Origin: Pirellula sp.
Lineage (GTDB): Bacteria > Planctomycetota > Planctomycetia > Pirellulales > Pirellulaceae
NCBI GenBank assembly: GCA_021736575.1
Contig: JAIPFP010000032.1
Span: 1-36,075 of the forward strand
Direction: 5' to 3'
DNA: 36,075 nucleotides
The position numbers and the translations under genes are program-made. Below the pieces are notes generated by a model. That model was not told the origin of the DNA and made no database searches. It was given only the letters and a program-made list of their open reading frames with translations. Shown in pieces: positions 25,280 through 33,520 of this stretch (position 1 is its first letter; each line of letters begins with the position of its first letter).

Positions 25280-26536
25280 ATGCATCCAGCCGAAATTAAC
25301 CGCCAAAAACTGCTTCATCGATTTTTGCAGTATGTCCGAGTCGGATCCGCAGCCGATCCCGCAAGCGCTAGTTACCCTAGCTCGGTCGGGCAACTGGAAC
25401 TCGGCATCATGCTGGTTGCGCAACTGCTTGAAATGGGGATTTCCGACGCTCACCAAGACGAGCACGGGTTGATATGGGGGACGGTGCCATCCAATGTCGA
25501 CGGGGATGCTCCAACGGTGCTCCTCAATGCACATCTGGACACGTCGCCAGAAGCGCCGGGCGACGGATGCAATCCGCAGGTGGTCGAAAACTATGATGGC
25601 AATTCGATCACTCTGCTTTCTGGCGATACCATTGATTTGATTTCAACGCCCGAACTCGCCAGCCTTCGGGGCCATACTCTGGTTACAACAGACGGGAAAA
25701 CACTGCTTGGTGCGGATGATAAAGCTGGGGTGGCGACCATCATGCAGTGTGTTCAGTACTGGATGGAGAATCCAAACGTACCGCACGGCCCCATTCGAGT
25801 CTTGTTTACGTGCGATGAAGAAATAGGCAAAGGGACGAAGCACTTTGATTTGCAGAAAGCTGGTGCAATCGTCGGTTACACGCTTGACGGAGGAGCCGCT
25901 GGAACAATCGATGTCGAGACATTCTCTGCGGACGGTGCCACGGTTACGTTTCACGGTCGAAACACCCATCCGGCGGTCGCCAAAGGGAAAATGCTCAATT
26001 CGATTCGGGCTGCCGCCAAGTTCATTGCATTGCTACCAACCGAGACACTTTCACCCGAGTCAACTTCGGATCGTCAAGGATTTGTGCACCCTTTCACCAT
26101 GCAAGGCGGTGTGGCCGAAACCTCGATTCAATTCATCGTTCGGGACTTCGAGACGCGAAAACTCGAGACGTACATCCAGCTTCTGAAGGCAACCATGGAT
26201 CGCGTTTTAGAAGAATTTCCGGGGATGGAGGGGCGAATCAACACAGTCGTTCAATACCGGAATATGGCGGATGTATTGCGAGGCTTTCCAAAAGCCATCG
26301 AGTTGGCCGAACAAGCATTCGCGGACCTGAAATTCCCCTGTCGTCGCGACTCGATTCGAGGCGGTACCGATGGGGCGTTGATGAGCGAATTGGATCTTCC
26401 GACCCCCAATCTCTCCGTCGGTCAATTCAACATTCACTCGGTCCGCGAGTTCGCCTCACTCGATCATATGGTTCAAGCCGCACAGCACGTGATTCGGCTG
26501 GTTGAGCTCTGGTCATTGGAAGGGCTTGGGCACTAA
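25280..26536 (+). CDS. pepT: Peptidase T (tripeptide aminopeptidase, M20B)
   Basis: The 418-residue zinc aminopeptidase carries the M20B motifs in order: LNAHLDTSPEAPG with His85 and Asp87, TTDGKTLLGADDKAG with the bridging Asp, FTCDEEIGKG with the catalytic Glu and next ligand, YTLDGG, FHGRNTHPAVAKGKMLNS, and near the C-terminus RGGTDGALMSELDLPTPNLS and FNIHSVREFASL. It removes the N-terminal residue of tripeptides in the cytoplasm. Length is typical. ATG 25280 begins 2 bp after the preceding stop (TAGCAATG), without its own ribosome binding site, so translation is probably coupled. Its TAA abuts the stop of the convergent oxidoreductase gene. Confidence 0.95.
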   Translation: MHPAEINRQKLLHRFLQYVRVGSAADPASASYPSSVGQLELGIMLVAQLLEMGISDAHQDEHGLIWGTVPSNVDGDAPTVLLNAHLDTSPEAPGDGCNPQVVENYDGNSITLLSGDTIDLISTPELASLRGHTLVTTDGKTLLGADDKAGVATIMQCVQYWMENPNVPHGPIRVLFTCDEEIGKGTKHFDLQKAGAIVGYTLDGGAAGTIDVETFSADGATVTFHGRNTHPAVAKGKMLNSIRAAAKFIALLPTETLSPESTSDRQGFVHPFTMQGGVAETSIQFIVRDFETRKLETYIQLLKATMDRVLEEFPGMEGRINTVVQYRNMADVLRGFPKAIELAEQAFADLKFPCRRDSIRGGTDGALMSELDLPTPNLSVGQFNIHSVREFASLDHMVQAAQHVIRLVELWSLEGLGH

Positions 26537-27940
26537 TCACTGTCGTAAGCAGTGTTGGTTGGCCATGGAGATGCCGCTGACAATCGCTCCGACGATACCG
26601 ACGAACCCTTGATCGGTTCCGCAAAGAAATAGGTTGCTAAGTCTCGTCGTGCCGTCGAGTTGCTTGTCTGGGGCTCCGTAGACAGCCCCGTTGTCGTGGG
26701 AAGTAAATCGGCGAATTGTTTTGGGAGTAAATATGTCTGTGTCGATGACGTATCGGCGAAAGTCAGGCATAAATCGAATGGCGGATGCGACCGATTCGTC
26801 GTACCAAGCGAGTTTTTCGCGAGCATAACGGTCGGCAGTCATGTCAGACCATCGATTGTAGTCTGCGATGGTCGTAAGCCGGACAAAGCCCGCTTCCAAT
26901 TCTCCTTCGGCGCTAGAGTAAACGTAGTTGTTTGGAGAGCAAATCACCCCGGTGCGAACATCGCACAATTGGTCGGTCGGCTTTGTCCAGTGAAACTTTT
27001 CGGAGTCATTGTAAAAAACGATCGTCTTGTCGAAACCAAACTCCTTGGGTTGGCACTCTAGCACTGAGATCGATTCGATGAACGACATCTCTCCTGCCAT
27101 ATGAACTTCGGAGAGAGAGTTGTCGTCGCACATTCGCATCGTCTCGACGATCCCTGCGCTGGACAGGATTCGTTTTGCAGTGAGTATCGTTCCGTTCTCC
27201 AGTTCCACGCCGGTCGTTCGGCCACCTTCGATGCAAATACGAGCTACTCCACTTCGCAAACGCAGGTCGCCTCCTAATTCGCGAAATCGGCGCACGAGAT
27301 GCTTGAGGATGAGCCGAACGCCCTTGAAAGGTCTTGCAAATCCCTCAAGGAATATGCTTCGAAACATAATGCAAAACTGCCCCCAGTCCATATCGTGTTG
27401 ACGGGCATTGCCGTACCACATCAATGGGCAGAGCAGCATTTCAATCAGCAATGGGTCGCTTAGGATTTCGGAAAGAATGGTGCGAGTGGAGAGTTGGAAG
27501 TCCTCTTGCTTTAAATCGTCGTAGTCGACGAGGCGGTCTAGAAGAGCCTGAAAGGCGTCTTTTTGGTGGGGAAATTTCTCGTTAACCTCGGTTTGGAGGA
27601 GTCCAATCTCGTTATTGAAATCGAGATGAACGCTTGGAAATGCGATTCGGGAGCCTCTTTGTTCGGCAAGCTGCAGATCATCCCAGCGAAAGCGAAGCTG
27701 TTTTAAAAGGCGGGCAAGCGGTCCTTTTTTGGCACCTTTCTCCGTGAAATTGGTCATTGCGTGAAGGCCAACGTCGTAGTTTCGTCCGTTGACACGATAA
27801 AAAGAATTGAGCCCGCCTATCGTCCAATGCTTTTCGAGCAAGCATACGCGTTGGTCGTAATGGGCGAGTCGAATGCCAGCTGCCAAGCCGCTCATTCCAG
27901 CGCCGATAATAATGGTGTCGAAGTCATTTGACGAATTCAT
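26537..27940 (-). CDS. Phytoene-desaturase/retinol-saturase-like FAD oxidoreductase
   Basis: The 467-residue protein starts at ATG 27940; an upstream extension to 28045 lacks family sequence and reaches into the nusA promoter region. Dinucleotide-binding fold at the N-terminus: TIIIGAGMSGLAAG with Gly13, Gly15, Gly18 and Glu36 (CLLEKH), then IGGLNSFYRVNGRNYDVGLH typical of the CrtI/CrtISO/RetSat group. The C-terminus LFLCGTDQGFVGIVGAIVSG is the FAD-pyrophosphate closing motif of the same group. These enzymes desaturate, isomerise or reduce polyenes. No other carotenoid gene is in view, so the substrate is unknown. It is divergent from nusA. Confidence 0.82.
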   Translation of the reverse strand: MNSSNDFDTIIIGAGMSGLAAGIRLAHYDQRVCLLEKHWTIGGLNSFYRVNGRNYDVGLHAMTNFTEKGAKKGPLARLLKQLRFRWDDLQLAEQRGSRIAFPSVHLDFNNEIGLLQTEVNEKFPHQKDAFQALLDRLVDYDDLKQEDFQLSTRTILSEILSDPLLIEMLLCPLMWYGNARQHDMDWGQFCIMFRSIFLEGFARPFKGVRLILKHLVRRFRELGGDLRLRSGVARICIEGGRTTGVELENGTILTAKRILSSAGIVETMRMCDDNSLSEVHMAGEMSFIESISVLECQPKEFGFDKTIVFYNDSEKFHWTKPTDQLCDVRTGVICSPNNYVYSSAEGELEAGFVRLTTIADYNRWSDMTADRYAREKLAWYDESVASAIRFMPDFRRYVIDTDIFTPKTIRRFTSHDNGAVYGAPDKQLDGTTRLSNLFLCGTDQGFVGIVGAIVSGISMANQHCLRQ

Positions 27941-27996
27941 GTCGACATTATGGGTGCAGAACAAGCTGCGCCCAGGGCCAAGATGCAATTGGCGGT

Positions 27997-28025
27997 TGAC
28001 ATTTTCGGGGGGGGAGGATAGCTTA
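27997..28025 (+). promoter_or_regulatory. Candidate promoter of the nusA operon with a G8 run in its spacer
   Basis: Perfect -35 TTGACA (27997-28002), then 17 bp containing eight consecutive G (28008-28015), then a weak TAGCTT at 28020-28025 (3 of 6). Start would be near 28032, leaving about 90 nt before nusA. Confidence 0.35.
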
Positions 28026-28123
28026 AACTCCCTTGCGCAGAACACGGGAGGTAGTGAATCCGGGGGGCTCTCAACTCACCACCACCCCCATCAAAAACTA
28101 TCAACCCAACAGATAACAACGGA

Positions 28124-29554
28124 ATGAATCCACAAGAATTGCTCCGAATTGTAGATTCGTTGCATCGCGAAAAGCAGATCGACCCGGAATTGGTCATTCA
28201 AGCGATTGAATCTGCGCTGGTAACGGCTTCGAAGCGTCAATTCGGTGAAGAAGCCGATGTATTCGTCTCAATCGCTCGCGATGGTGGAGGTATCACGGCC
28301 ACGGTGAACGGAAGAAGTCTCAGCGAAGACGAAATTGGCCGTATCGGCGCTCAAACGGCCAAACAAGTGATTATTCAGAAACTCAAGGAAGCCGAGCGGG
28401 ACGCAAGAATAGATGAATTCCACACTCAGGTCGGTCAGTTGGTGACCGGCATCGTTCAGCGTACGGAGCGTGGCGTAACCATCGTTCAACTTGGCAATGT
28501 AGAAGCCATTTTGCCTCGAAGCGAACAAATTCCTGGTGAAAGCTATCACAGTGGCTCCCGCGTTCGAGCGATCATTTACGAAGTGAAGGCGGCCGGAAAT
28601 CGCGTCAAAATCATCTTGTCGCGAACCAAGGCGATGTTGATTCAGCGATTGTTCGAGCAAGAGATACCGGAAATCGCCGAAGGAATCATCCGAATCAACG
28701 CAATCAGTCGAGAACCCGGATATCGCAGCAAAGTAGCCGTTAGCAGTAGCGATCAACGAATCGATTGCGTAGGTGCATGCGTTGGAATGCGCGGCAATCG
28801 AATCAAGAACGTAACGGGGGAACTCGCCGGCGAACGCATTGACATTGTGCGTTGGAGTGACGATCCAATGGTTCTGATTCCGAATGCATTGCAACCGGCG
28901 GAAGTCGAGCAAGTCCTGCTTTGTGATATGATCGGCCGCGCAATCGCTTTGGTAAACGAAGAGCATTTGTCGCAAGCAATCGGTCGATATGGTCAAAATG
29001 TCCGATTGGCTAGCAAGCTTTGCAGTTGGGACATTGAAATTATGACTGCTCCTGAATTGGAACGTCAGATTGAACGAGCGATGGAAGGGTTCATGGAGAT
29101 TGAGGGGATGACAGAGGAAGTTGCTCAGCAACTTGTCGAGCAAGGCTATCTTTCCTATGACGATCTTTCCGTTATCGAGCCTGATGCGCTGATGGAAATG
29201 GGTGGCTGGTCGCAAGAACAAGTTGACGCGATTGTTGAACAGGCGGATGCCAAAGCGGAAGATCAGGAGATTGCCGAAGAGGAACGAAAGTATCAAGAAA
29301 AACTTGAGAAAGAGCGCCGTGCAACCGAGGAGTTGGACAAAAAAGAGGGGCGGTCTGTGCCTCCTCCTCAAAGTTTACCGGAAAATTTGGCTGAGGACGC
29401 CGTCGAGCTTGACGTTTTTCCCGCAGTGGAGCCGCTAAAGGATCCACCGTCCGAGGGGAATCTGAAAGATGGCGAGCATGAGATTCCCCCCGCAGTGGAG
29501 CCCTCCAAGGGTCCACCGTCCGAAGGGGAACAGCAAACTGGCGGAAACGCCTAA
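28124..29554 (+). CDS. nusA: Transcription termination/antitermination factor NusA
   Basis: The 476-residue protein has the NusA order: N-terminal RNA-polymerase-binding domain (MNPQELLRIVDSLHREKQID to about 100), S1 domain (about 105-175: GQLVTGIVQRTERGVTIVQL), KH1 (about 200-250, CVGACVGMRGNRIKNV), KH2 (about 280-310, SQAIGRYGQNVRLASKL), then a helix-hairpin-helix-like part near 325-380 (MTEEVAQQLVEQGYLSYDDL). A charged coil and an acidic, Pro/Glu-rich tail end the protein. The tail contains a duplicated 23-residue unit. Start ATG 28124; ribosome binding site weak. NusA is the first gene of the run; rimP, often just upstream, is absent here. Confidence 0.96.
   Translation: MNPQELLRIVDSLHREKQIDPELVIQAIESALVTASKRQFGEEADVFVSIARDGGGITATVNGRSLSEDEIGRIGAQTAKQVIIQKLKEAERDARIDEFHTQVGQLVTGIVQRTERGVTIVQLGNVEAILPRSEQIPGESYHSGSRVRAIIYEVKAAGNRVKIILSRTKAMLIQRLFEQEIPEIAEGIIRINAISREPGYRSKVAVSSSDQRIDCVGACVGMRGNRIKNVTGELAGERIDIVRWSDDPMVLIPNALQPAEVEQVLLCDMIGRAIALVNEEHLSQAIGRYGQNVRLASKLCSWDIEIMTAPELERQIERAMEGFMEIEGMTEEVAQQLVEQGYLSYDDLSVIEPDALMEMGGWSQEQVDAIVEQADAKAEDQEIAEEERKYQEKLEKERRATEELDKKEGRSVPPPQSLPENLAEDAVELDVFPAVEPLKDPPSEGNLKDGEHEIPPAVEPSKGPPSEGEQQTGGNA
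29420..29530 (+). repeat. Direct repeat with 69-bp period in the nusA tail
   Basis: Two copies begin at 29420 and 29489, each opening CCCGCAGTGGAGCC and carrying CCACCGTCCGA. They encode PAVEPLKDPPSEG and PAVEPSKGPPSEG. It looks like a recent internal duplication in a disordered tail. Confidence 0.8.
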
Positions 29555-29798
29555 CGTAAGTTCCATTTATGCATTATCATACTTGGCAGATAAATGATGC
29601 GGTTCGATGGCGGTTGTTGTCATTGAAGCGGAAAAGAAGTTCGGCATGCGGTATGTCGAATGGTGTGGGTGACCCGCTACAGCAGCGTGGGGGCGTCCAA
29701 TGAAATAATAAAAAGCAGAAACAGGCGAGCAACTTAAGCCGAGCCGTTCGGTCGACTTGCCTCGTTTCAACGGGCTAATGCCCAAGGAATTTTGCTCA
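29555..29798. other. nusA-infB intergenic region
   Basis: About 244 bp, unusually long for this operon. I see AT-rich patches (TAATAAAAAG near 29706) but no matched -35/-10 pair, strong hairpin or RNA gene. An internal promoter or untranslated leader is possible. Confidence 0.3.
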
Positions 29799-29801
29799 GT
29801 G
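29784..29801 (+). promoter_or_regulatory. Shine-Dalgarno and GTG that set the infB start
   Basis: AAGGA at 29784-29788 is followed by 10 nt and GTG 29799-29801, which opens VAVRIYSLAKDLG, the canonical beginning of IF-2. This favours GTG over the in-frame ATG at 29778, which has no such site. Confidence 0.6.
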
Positions 29802-32800
29802 GCAGTACGAATTTATTCGCTGGCTAAAGACTTAGGAATGGACAGCAAGGAGCTTGTCGACCTGTGTACCCGTATTGGTATTCAGGGCAAGGGAAGCGCG
29901 CTTGCTAGTCTAGAGGACGAAGAGATCGCTCGCATCAAGCGACACATAGAAGAAAAGGCTACGCCGGCTGCGTCTGCCCAAGCGGTCGTTCAGGCTGTCA
30001 AGCCAGTTCGCGAGCCCATCAAGGAGGTGCCGAAACGTGATTTGAGTCAACGTATTGGTGGCGCCAATCGCGACTTGTCTGCATCTCGTTCCAAGGTGTC
30101 GGATTCTGTCGCCACCGTTTCGAAAGGGACTGCAGTTGCAGTTGCACCCGAGACTGAGTCGAGCGTTGCAGTGGACGATAATGAGGTCGTCAGCTCCAAT
30201 CAAATCGATGATCCAATTGCGTTGGACTCGCGAGAACCAGATACCGAACAAGAATCGACGACGATTGTGTCGACGAATGTGGATGTGGAAGTCTCCCAGG
30301 GCTCTCAATCGAAAGATGTCAACGAAGTCACTTCGGTCGTTTCCGAGGATAAAGCCGGCCGCTCCGGGGATGGTCTAACAAGAAAAGACTTTTATTCGCC
30401 CGCCGCAACGAGTGGGAGGGTTCGTGTTCTGGGTGGTGCAAAGCCAGGCGAAGTCAAACCCGCGTCTGACAAGCCAAAGCGAACTCGCGATCCCGTGCTG
30501 AACATCAAGTTGGCAGGAATTCCAAAGTCGGGTATGGCAAGTCCGGCCCCGAAAATAGCAGAACAAGCCACGCAGAAGCCGATCGTAAAGTTGACGCCTG
30601 ATGTGATCCAAGGTGTTCGTCGAGGGATGGACAAGCCTGCGGAAAAGCCAGCGGGGGCACCCGGCAGTACTGCCTCGCCTCCCGGCAGTACTTCCTCGCC
30701 TCCCGGCAAAACGACGGGTGCTGGTGGTGGTCGCGCATCGCTTCCAAGTCAAACACAACATACTGGATTAGCTGGCTTCCAAGCGAATGCTGAGAACAAG
30801 TTAAACGCAAAGGGCAAGAAACCGGTCGTTGAGGAAGAAGCACCCGTCAAGAAAAAGGGTCTGGCAGGTATCGAATCGAGCCGCAAGCGCGGTCCTCGAA
30901 TCAATACTTCGAGAGACTTGGCGTCCATTGAGGAGGATGATCGAAGACTCAAGGGCAACAGGGGGAGAAGACCCAAGCCCACGCCAACCGCAGTTCGCAA
31001 AGAGAAAGTGATTCTCGCGATGCCCTGCACGATTCGGAGTTTCTCGGAAGCGGCAGGTGTCACCGCCGCACGCGTGCTTCGTTCGTTGATGACGATGGGT
31101 ACCATGACCACCATCAATTCCTCGCTTAACCAAGACCAAGCGGCTTTGATTGCGGCGGATCTCGGAGTCGAGTTGGAATTCCGCGAGGCAGAAACGCTTG
31201 AAACCAGTTTGATCGGCAAGATCAATGATGTCGAGGACAATGAGGAAGACTTGATCACGCGGCCACCGATCGTAACGTTCCTTGGGCACGTCGATCACGG
31301 CAAAACATCGTTGCTCGACTATTTGATTGGCACCAAGATCGTCTCGGGTGAGGCGGGCGGGATTACGCAGCAGATTCGTGCTTATCAAGTCAAAAAAGAT
31401 GGGCGCGCGATATCCTTTGTGGATACGCCAGGCCACGAAGCATTTACTGAAATGCGAGCACGCGGCGCTAATGTTACCGATATTGCGGTTTTGGTTATCG
31501 CGGCTGACGATGGAATTATGCCCCAAACCGAAGAAGCCATTTCGCATGCAAAGGCTGCTGGGGTGCCGATCGTGGTTGCGGTCAATAAATGCGATTTGCC
31601 CGGAGCCGATATCAATCGCGTGATGACGCAGATGACCCAGTTTGGGCTAACGCCTAGTACGTGGGGAGGCGACGTGGAAGTGGTGCCAACGAGCGCAATT
31701 ACTGGCGAAGGCATGGATCAATTGCTTGAGACATTGCTTGGGGTGGCCGAATTACATGAATTCAAAGCCAATCCGAAAAAGGCCGCCGTTGGCGTTTGTT
31801 TGGAAAGCGAACAAGCAGCCGATCGGGGTGTTATCGCCAAGGTCATGGTTCAGGGTGGAACGTTGAGAGTAGGCGATATTGTCGTCTGCGGTTCTTCGTT
31901 TGGACGTGTTAAGGCTCTCGGCGATACGCTGAAGAGAAACAAGCAGATGACGGAGTGCGGCCCTTCGATGCCCGTCAATATTACTGGACTTGATAAAGCC
32001 CCAGAAGCAGGCGAGCGATTCCACGTCTTGGATGACATCGCCCAAGCAAGGCAGATTGCGGCTAGCCGTGAAGTGCTTGTCCGCGCTCAATCTCTTTCGG
32101 GTACTTCGCAGAAGGTATCCTTTGAAACATTCCAAGAGTTGCTCCAATCCGGCAAACTTGGTGTCAAGGAAGACAAGGTTGTTCTCAACTTGATCATCCG
32201 AGCTGATGCACGCGGTTCGCTCGAAGCAATTGAAAAGGAGTTGACGAAGCTGGACCACCCTGAAGTCGAGATCAAGATTTTGCAACGGTCCGTTGGTGGA
32301 ATTACCGTTGCGGACGTAACCCTCGCAAGTGCGTCCCAGGCAGTCATCGTTGGCTTCAACGTTATTCCTGACGAAGCCGCGCGGGCTCTTGCTGACGTTC
32401 GCAATGTGGAAGTGCGACGATACGATATTATCTACAATCTGGCCTTGGACATCAAAGCCCTTATCGAGGGCAGACTGAAGCCCGAAGAAAGAGTTGTTGA
32501 ATTGGGCAGAGCGTTGGTCAAACAAGTCTTTGCTGTTTCTCGCGTTGGAACCATCGCCGGTTGCTACGTGGCACAAGGGACGATCGAACGAGGTTGTCGA
32601 ATCCGAGTCAACCGCGAAGGCCGTCGAATTGGCGATTATGCATTGGACACGCTTAAGCGAATCAAGGATGACGTTAAGGAAGTGCCTCGTGGAATGGAGT
32701 GTGGGATCAAATTGGCCGGATTCAATGACGTCAAAGTCGACGACGTCCTAGAGGCATATCGTATCGAAGAGGTTGCGAGAAAACTTGAATTGTCCAGGTC

Positions 32801-32804
32801 TTAG
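29799..32804 (+). CDS. infB: Translation initiation factor IF-2
   Basis: With GTG 29799 the product has 1001 residues. The N-terminus VAVRIYSLAKDLGMDSKEL is the classical IF2_N module. Residues about 60-385 are a long disordered linker rich in Pro, Lys, Ser and Val, including a 21-bp repeat encoding PGSTASP/PGSTSSP (30660-30701). A second IF2_N module is near 405-465 (MPCTIRSFSEAAGVTAARVL). The G domain starts near 490: GHVDHGKT at 496-503, DTPGHEAF, NKCD and TSAITGEG. Domains II-IV follow, including the fMet-tRNA-binding C-terminus. It brings fMet-tRNA to the 30S subunit. It lies downstream of nusA after a gap of about 240 bp that contains no clear promoter or terminator. Confidence 0.96.
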   Translation: MAVRIYSLAKDLGMDSKELVDLCTRIGIQGKGSALASLEDEEIARIKRHIEEKATPAASAQAVVQAVKPVREPIKEVPKRDLSQRIGGANRDLSASRSKVSDSVATVSKGTAVAVAPETESSVAVDDNEVVSSNQIDDPIALDSREPDTEQESTTIVSTNVDVEVSQGSQSKDVNEVTSVVSEDKAGRSGDGLTRKDFYSPAATSGRVRVLGGAKPGEVKPASDKPKRTRDPVLNIKLAGIPKSGMASPAPKIAEQATQKPIVKLTPDVIQGVRRGMDKPAEKPAGAPGSTASPPGSTSSPPGKTTGAGGGRASLPSQTQHTGLAGFQANAENKLNAKGKKPVVEEEAPVKKKGLAGIESSRKRGPRINTSRDLASIEEDDRRLKGNRGRRPKPTPTAVRKEKVILAMPCTIRSFSEAAGVTAARVLRSLMTMGTMTTINSSLNQDQAALIAADLGVELEFREAETLETSLIGKINDVEDNEEDLITRPPIVTFLGHVDHGKTSLLDYLIGTKIVSGEAGGITQQIRAYQVKKDGRAISFVDTPGHEAFTEMRARGANVTDIAVLVIAADDGIMPQTEEAISHAKAAGVPIVVAVNKCDLPGADINRVMTQMTQFGLTPSTWGGDVEVVPTSAITGEGMDQLLETLLGVAELHEFKANPKKAAVGVCLESEQAADRGVIAKVMVQGGTLRVGDIVVCGSSFGRVKALGDTLKRNKQMTECGPSMPVNITGLDKAPEAGERFHVLDDIAQARQIAASREVLVRAQSLSGTSQKVSFETFQELLQSGKLGVKEDKVVLNLIIRADARGSLEAIEKELTKLDHPEVEIKILQRSVGGITVADVTLASASQAVIVGFNVIPDEAARALADVRNVEVRRYDIIYNLALDIKALIEGRLKPEERVVELGRALVKQVFAVSRVGTIAGCYVAQGTIERGCRIRVNREGRRIGDYALDTLKRIKDDVKEVPRGMECGIKLAGFNDVKVDDVLEAYRIEEVARKLELSRS

Positions 32805-32926
32805 TTGACCTTGGACAACGCCCAGAAACCTTTGTCGACTCAAGCGTGCGGTCGAGCACAGCAGTTCAGTTACTTTCCTTATGATTTCAAACGTCGGCGT
32901 CATCGCCGATTGAACAAGACGGTTTT

Positions 32927-33472
32927 ATGAGTTCACGTAGGCTATTAAAAGCAGGGGAAGCGATTCGAGAAGTCGTCTCAATGGCGATTTTGACAGAGCT
33001 CCGCGACCCTCGCGTGAAAAATGTCACCGTGATCGGCGTCGAAGTCGCTCCCGATATGCGTGAAGCCAAAATTTTGGTGAGTATCATGGGGAGTGAAAGT
33101 CAACAGGCGACCAGTTTGCGAGGTCTCAAAAACTCTGCAGGCTTCCTGCAGTCTAAAATTGCGGAACGAATCGATACTCGATACACTCCGAAACTCACTT
33201 TCGTCGCCGATGAAGGTGTCAAAAAGTCCCTTGCTCTTGCCCAGATTCTCGACCAGCTTGCGCTCGAAAAACAAAAGAATCAGCAAGCCACCGATGCAGT
33301 TGCCGTGTCGGAACCAGTTGACGATGAACTCGATGAACTCGATGAAGCAGATGACGCCAGAAACGAAGCTGCAATTGACGAGAACGACGAGCTTTCCGAC
33401 GATCGAGAAGACGATGGAGAAGACGATGGAGACTTCGACAATCGAAATAGTCCAGACATGCCTAATGCCTAA
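32927..33472 (+). CDS. rbfA: Ribosome-binding factor A with long acidic tail
   Basis: The 181-residue protein starts at ATG 32927. Residues 1-120 are the KH-like RbfA fold ([78 protein letters not shown]). RbfA binds the 30S subunit and helps process the 5' end of 16S rRNA. The last 55 residues are extremely acidic (runs of Asp/Glu such as [12 protein letters not shown] and [14 protein letters not shown]), longer than in E. coli RbfA (about 130 residues), and partly encoded by 12-bp tandem repeats near 33407. It is 122 bp after infB. Confidence 0.94.
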   Translation: MSSRRLLKAGEAIREVVSMAILTELRDPRVKNVTVIGVEVAPDMREAKILVSIMGSESQQATSLRGLKNSAGFLQSKIAERIDTRYTPKLTFVADEGVKKSLALAQILDQLALEKQKNQQATDAVAVSEPVDDELDELDEADDARNEAAIDENDELSDDREDDGEDDGDFDNRNSPDMPNA

Positions 33473-33520
33473 TAAACCGATTTGCAAACAGCCTAAACAG
33501 TCAACAGCCTACTGAGAACA

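Noticed and set aside
28268..29371. 367-residue open frame antisense to nusA
   Set aside because: It mirrors nusA codons, is rich in Phe, Asn, Arg and His with no family motif, and nusA is certain.
31752..32576. 274-residue open frame antisense to infB
   Set aside because: Shadow of the IF-2 C-terminal domains; no start signal and unnatural composition.
32881..32913. Ten-codon upstream ORF ([10 protein letters not shown]) before rbfA
   Set aside because: No ribosome binding site and no reason to expect a leader peptide; probably chance.
32805..32926. Possible terminator or tRNA in the infB-rbfA gap
   Set aside because: No stem with a T-run and no cloverleaf could be drawn.
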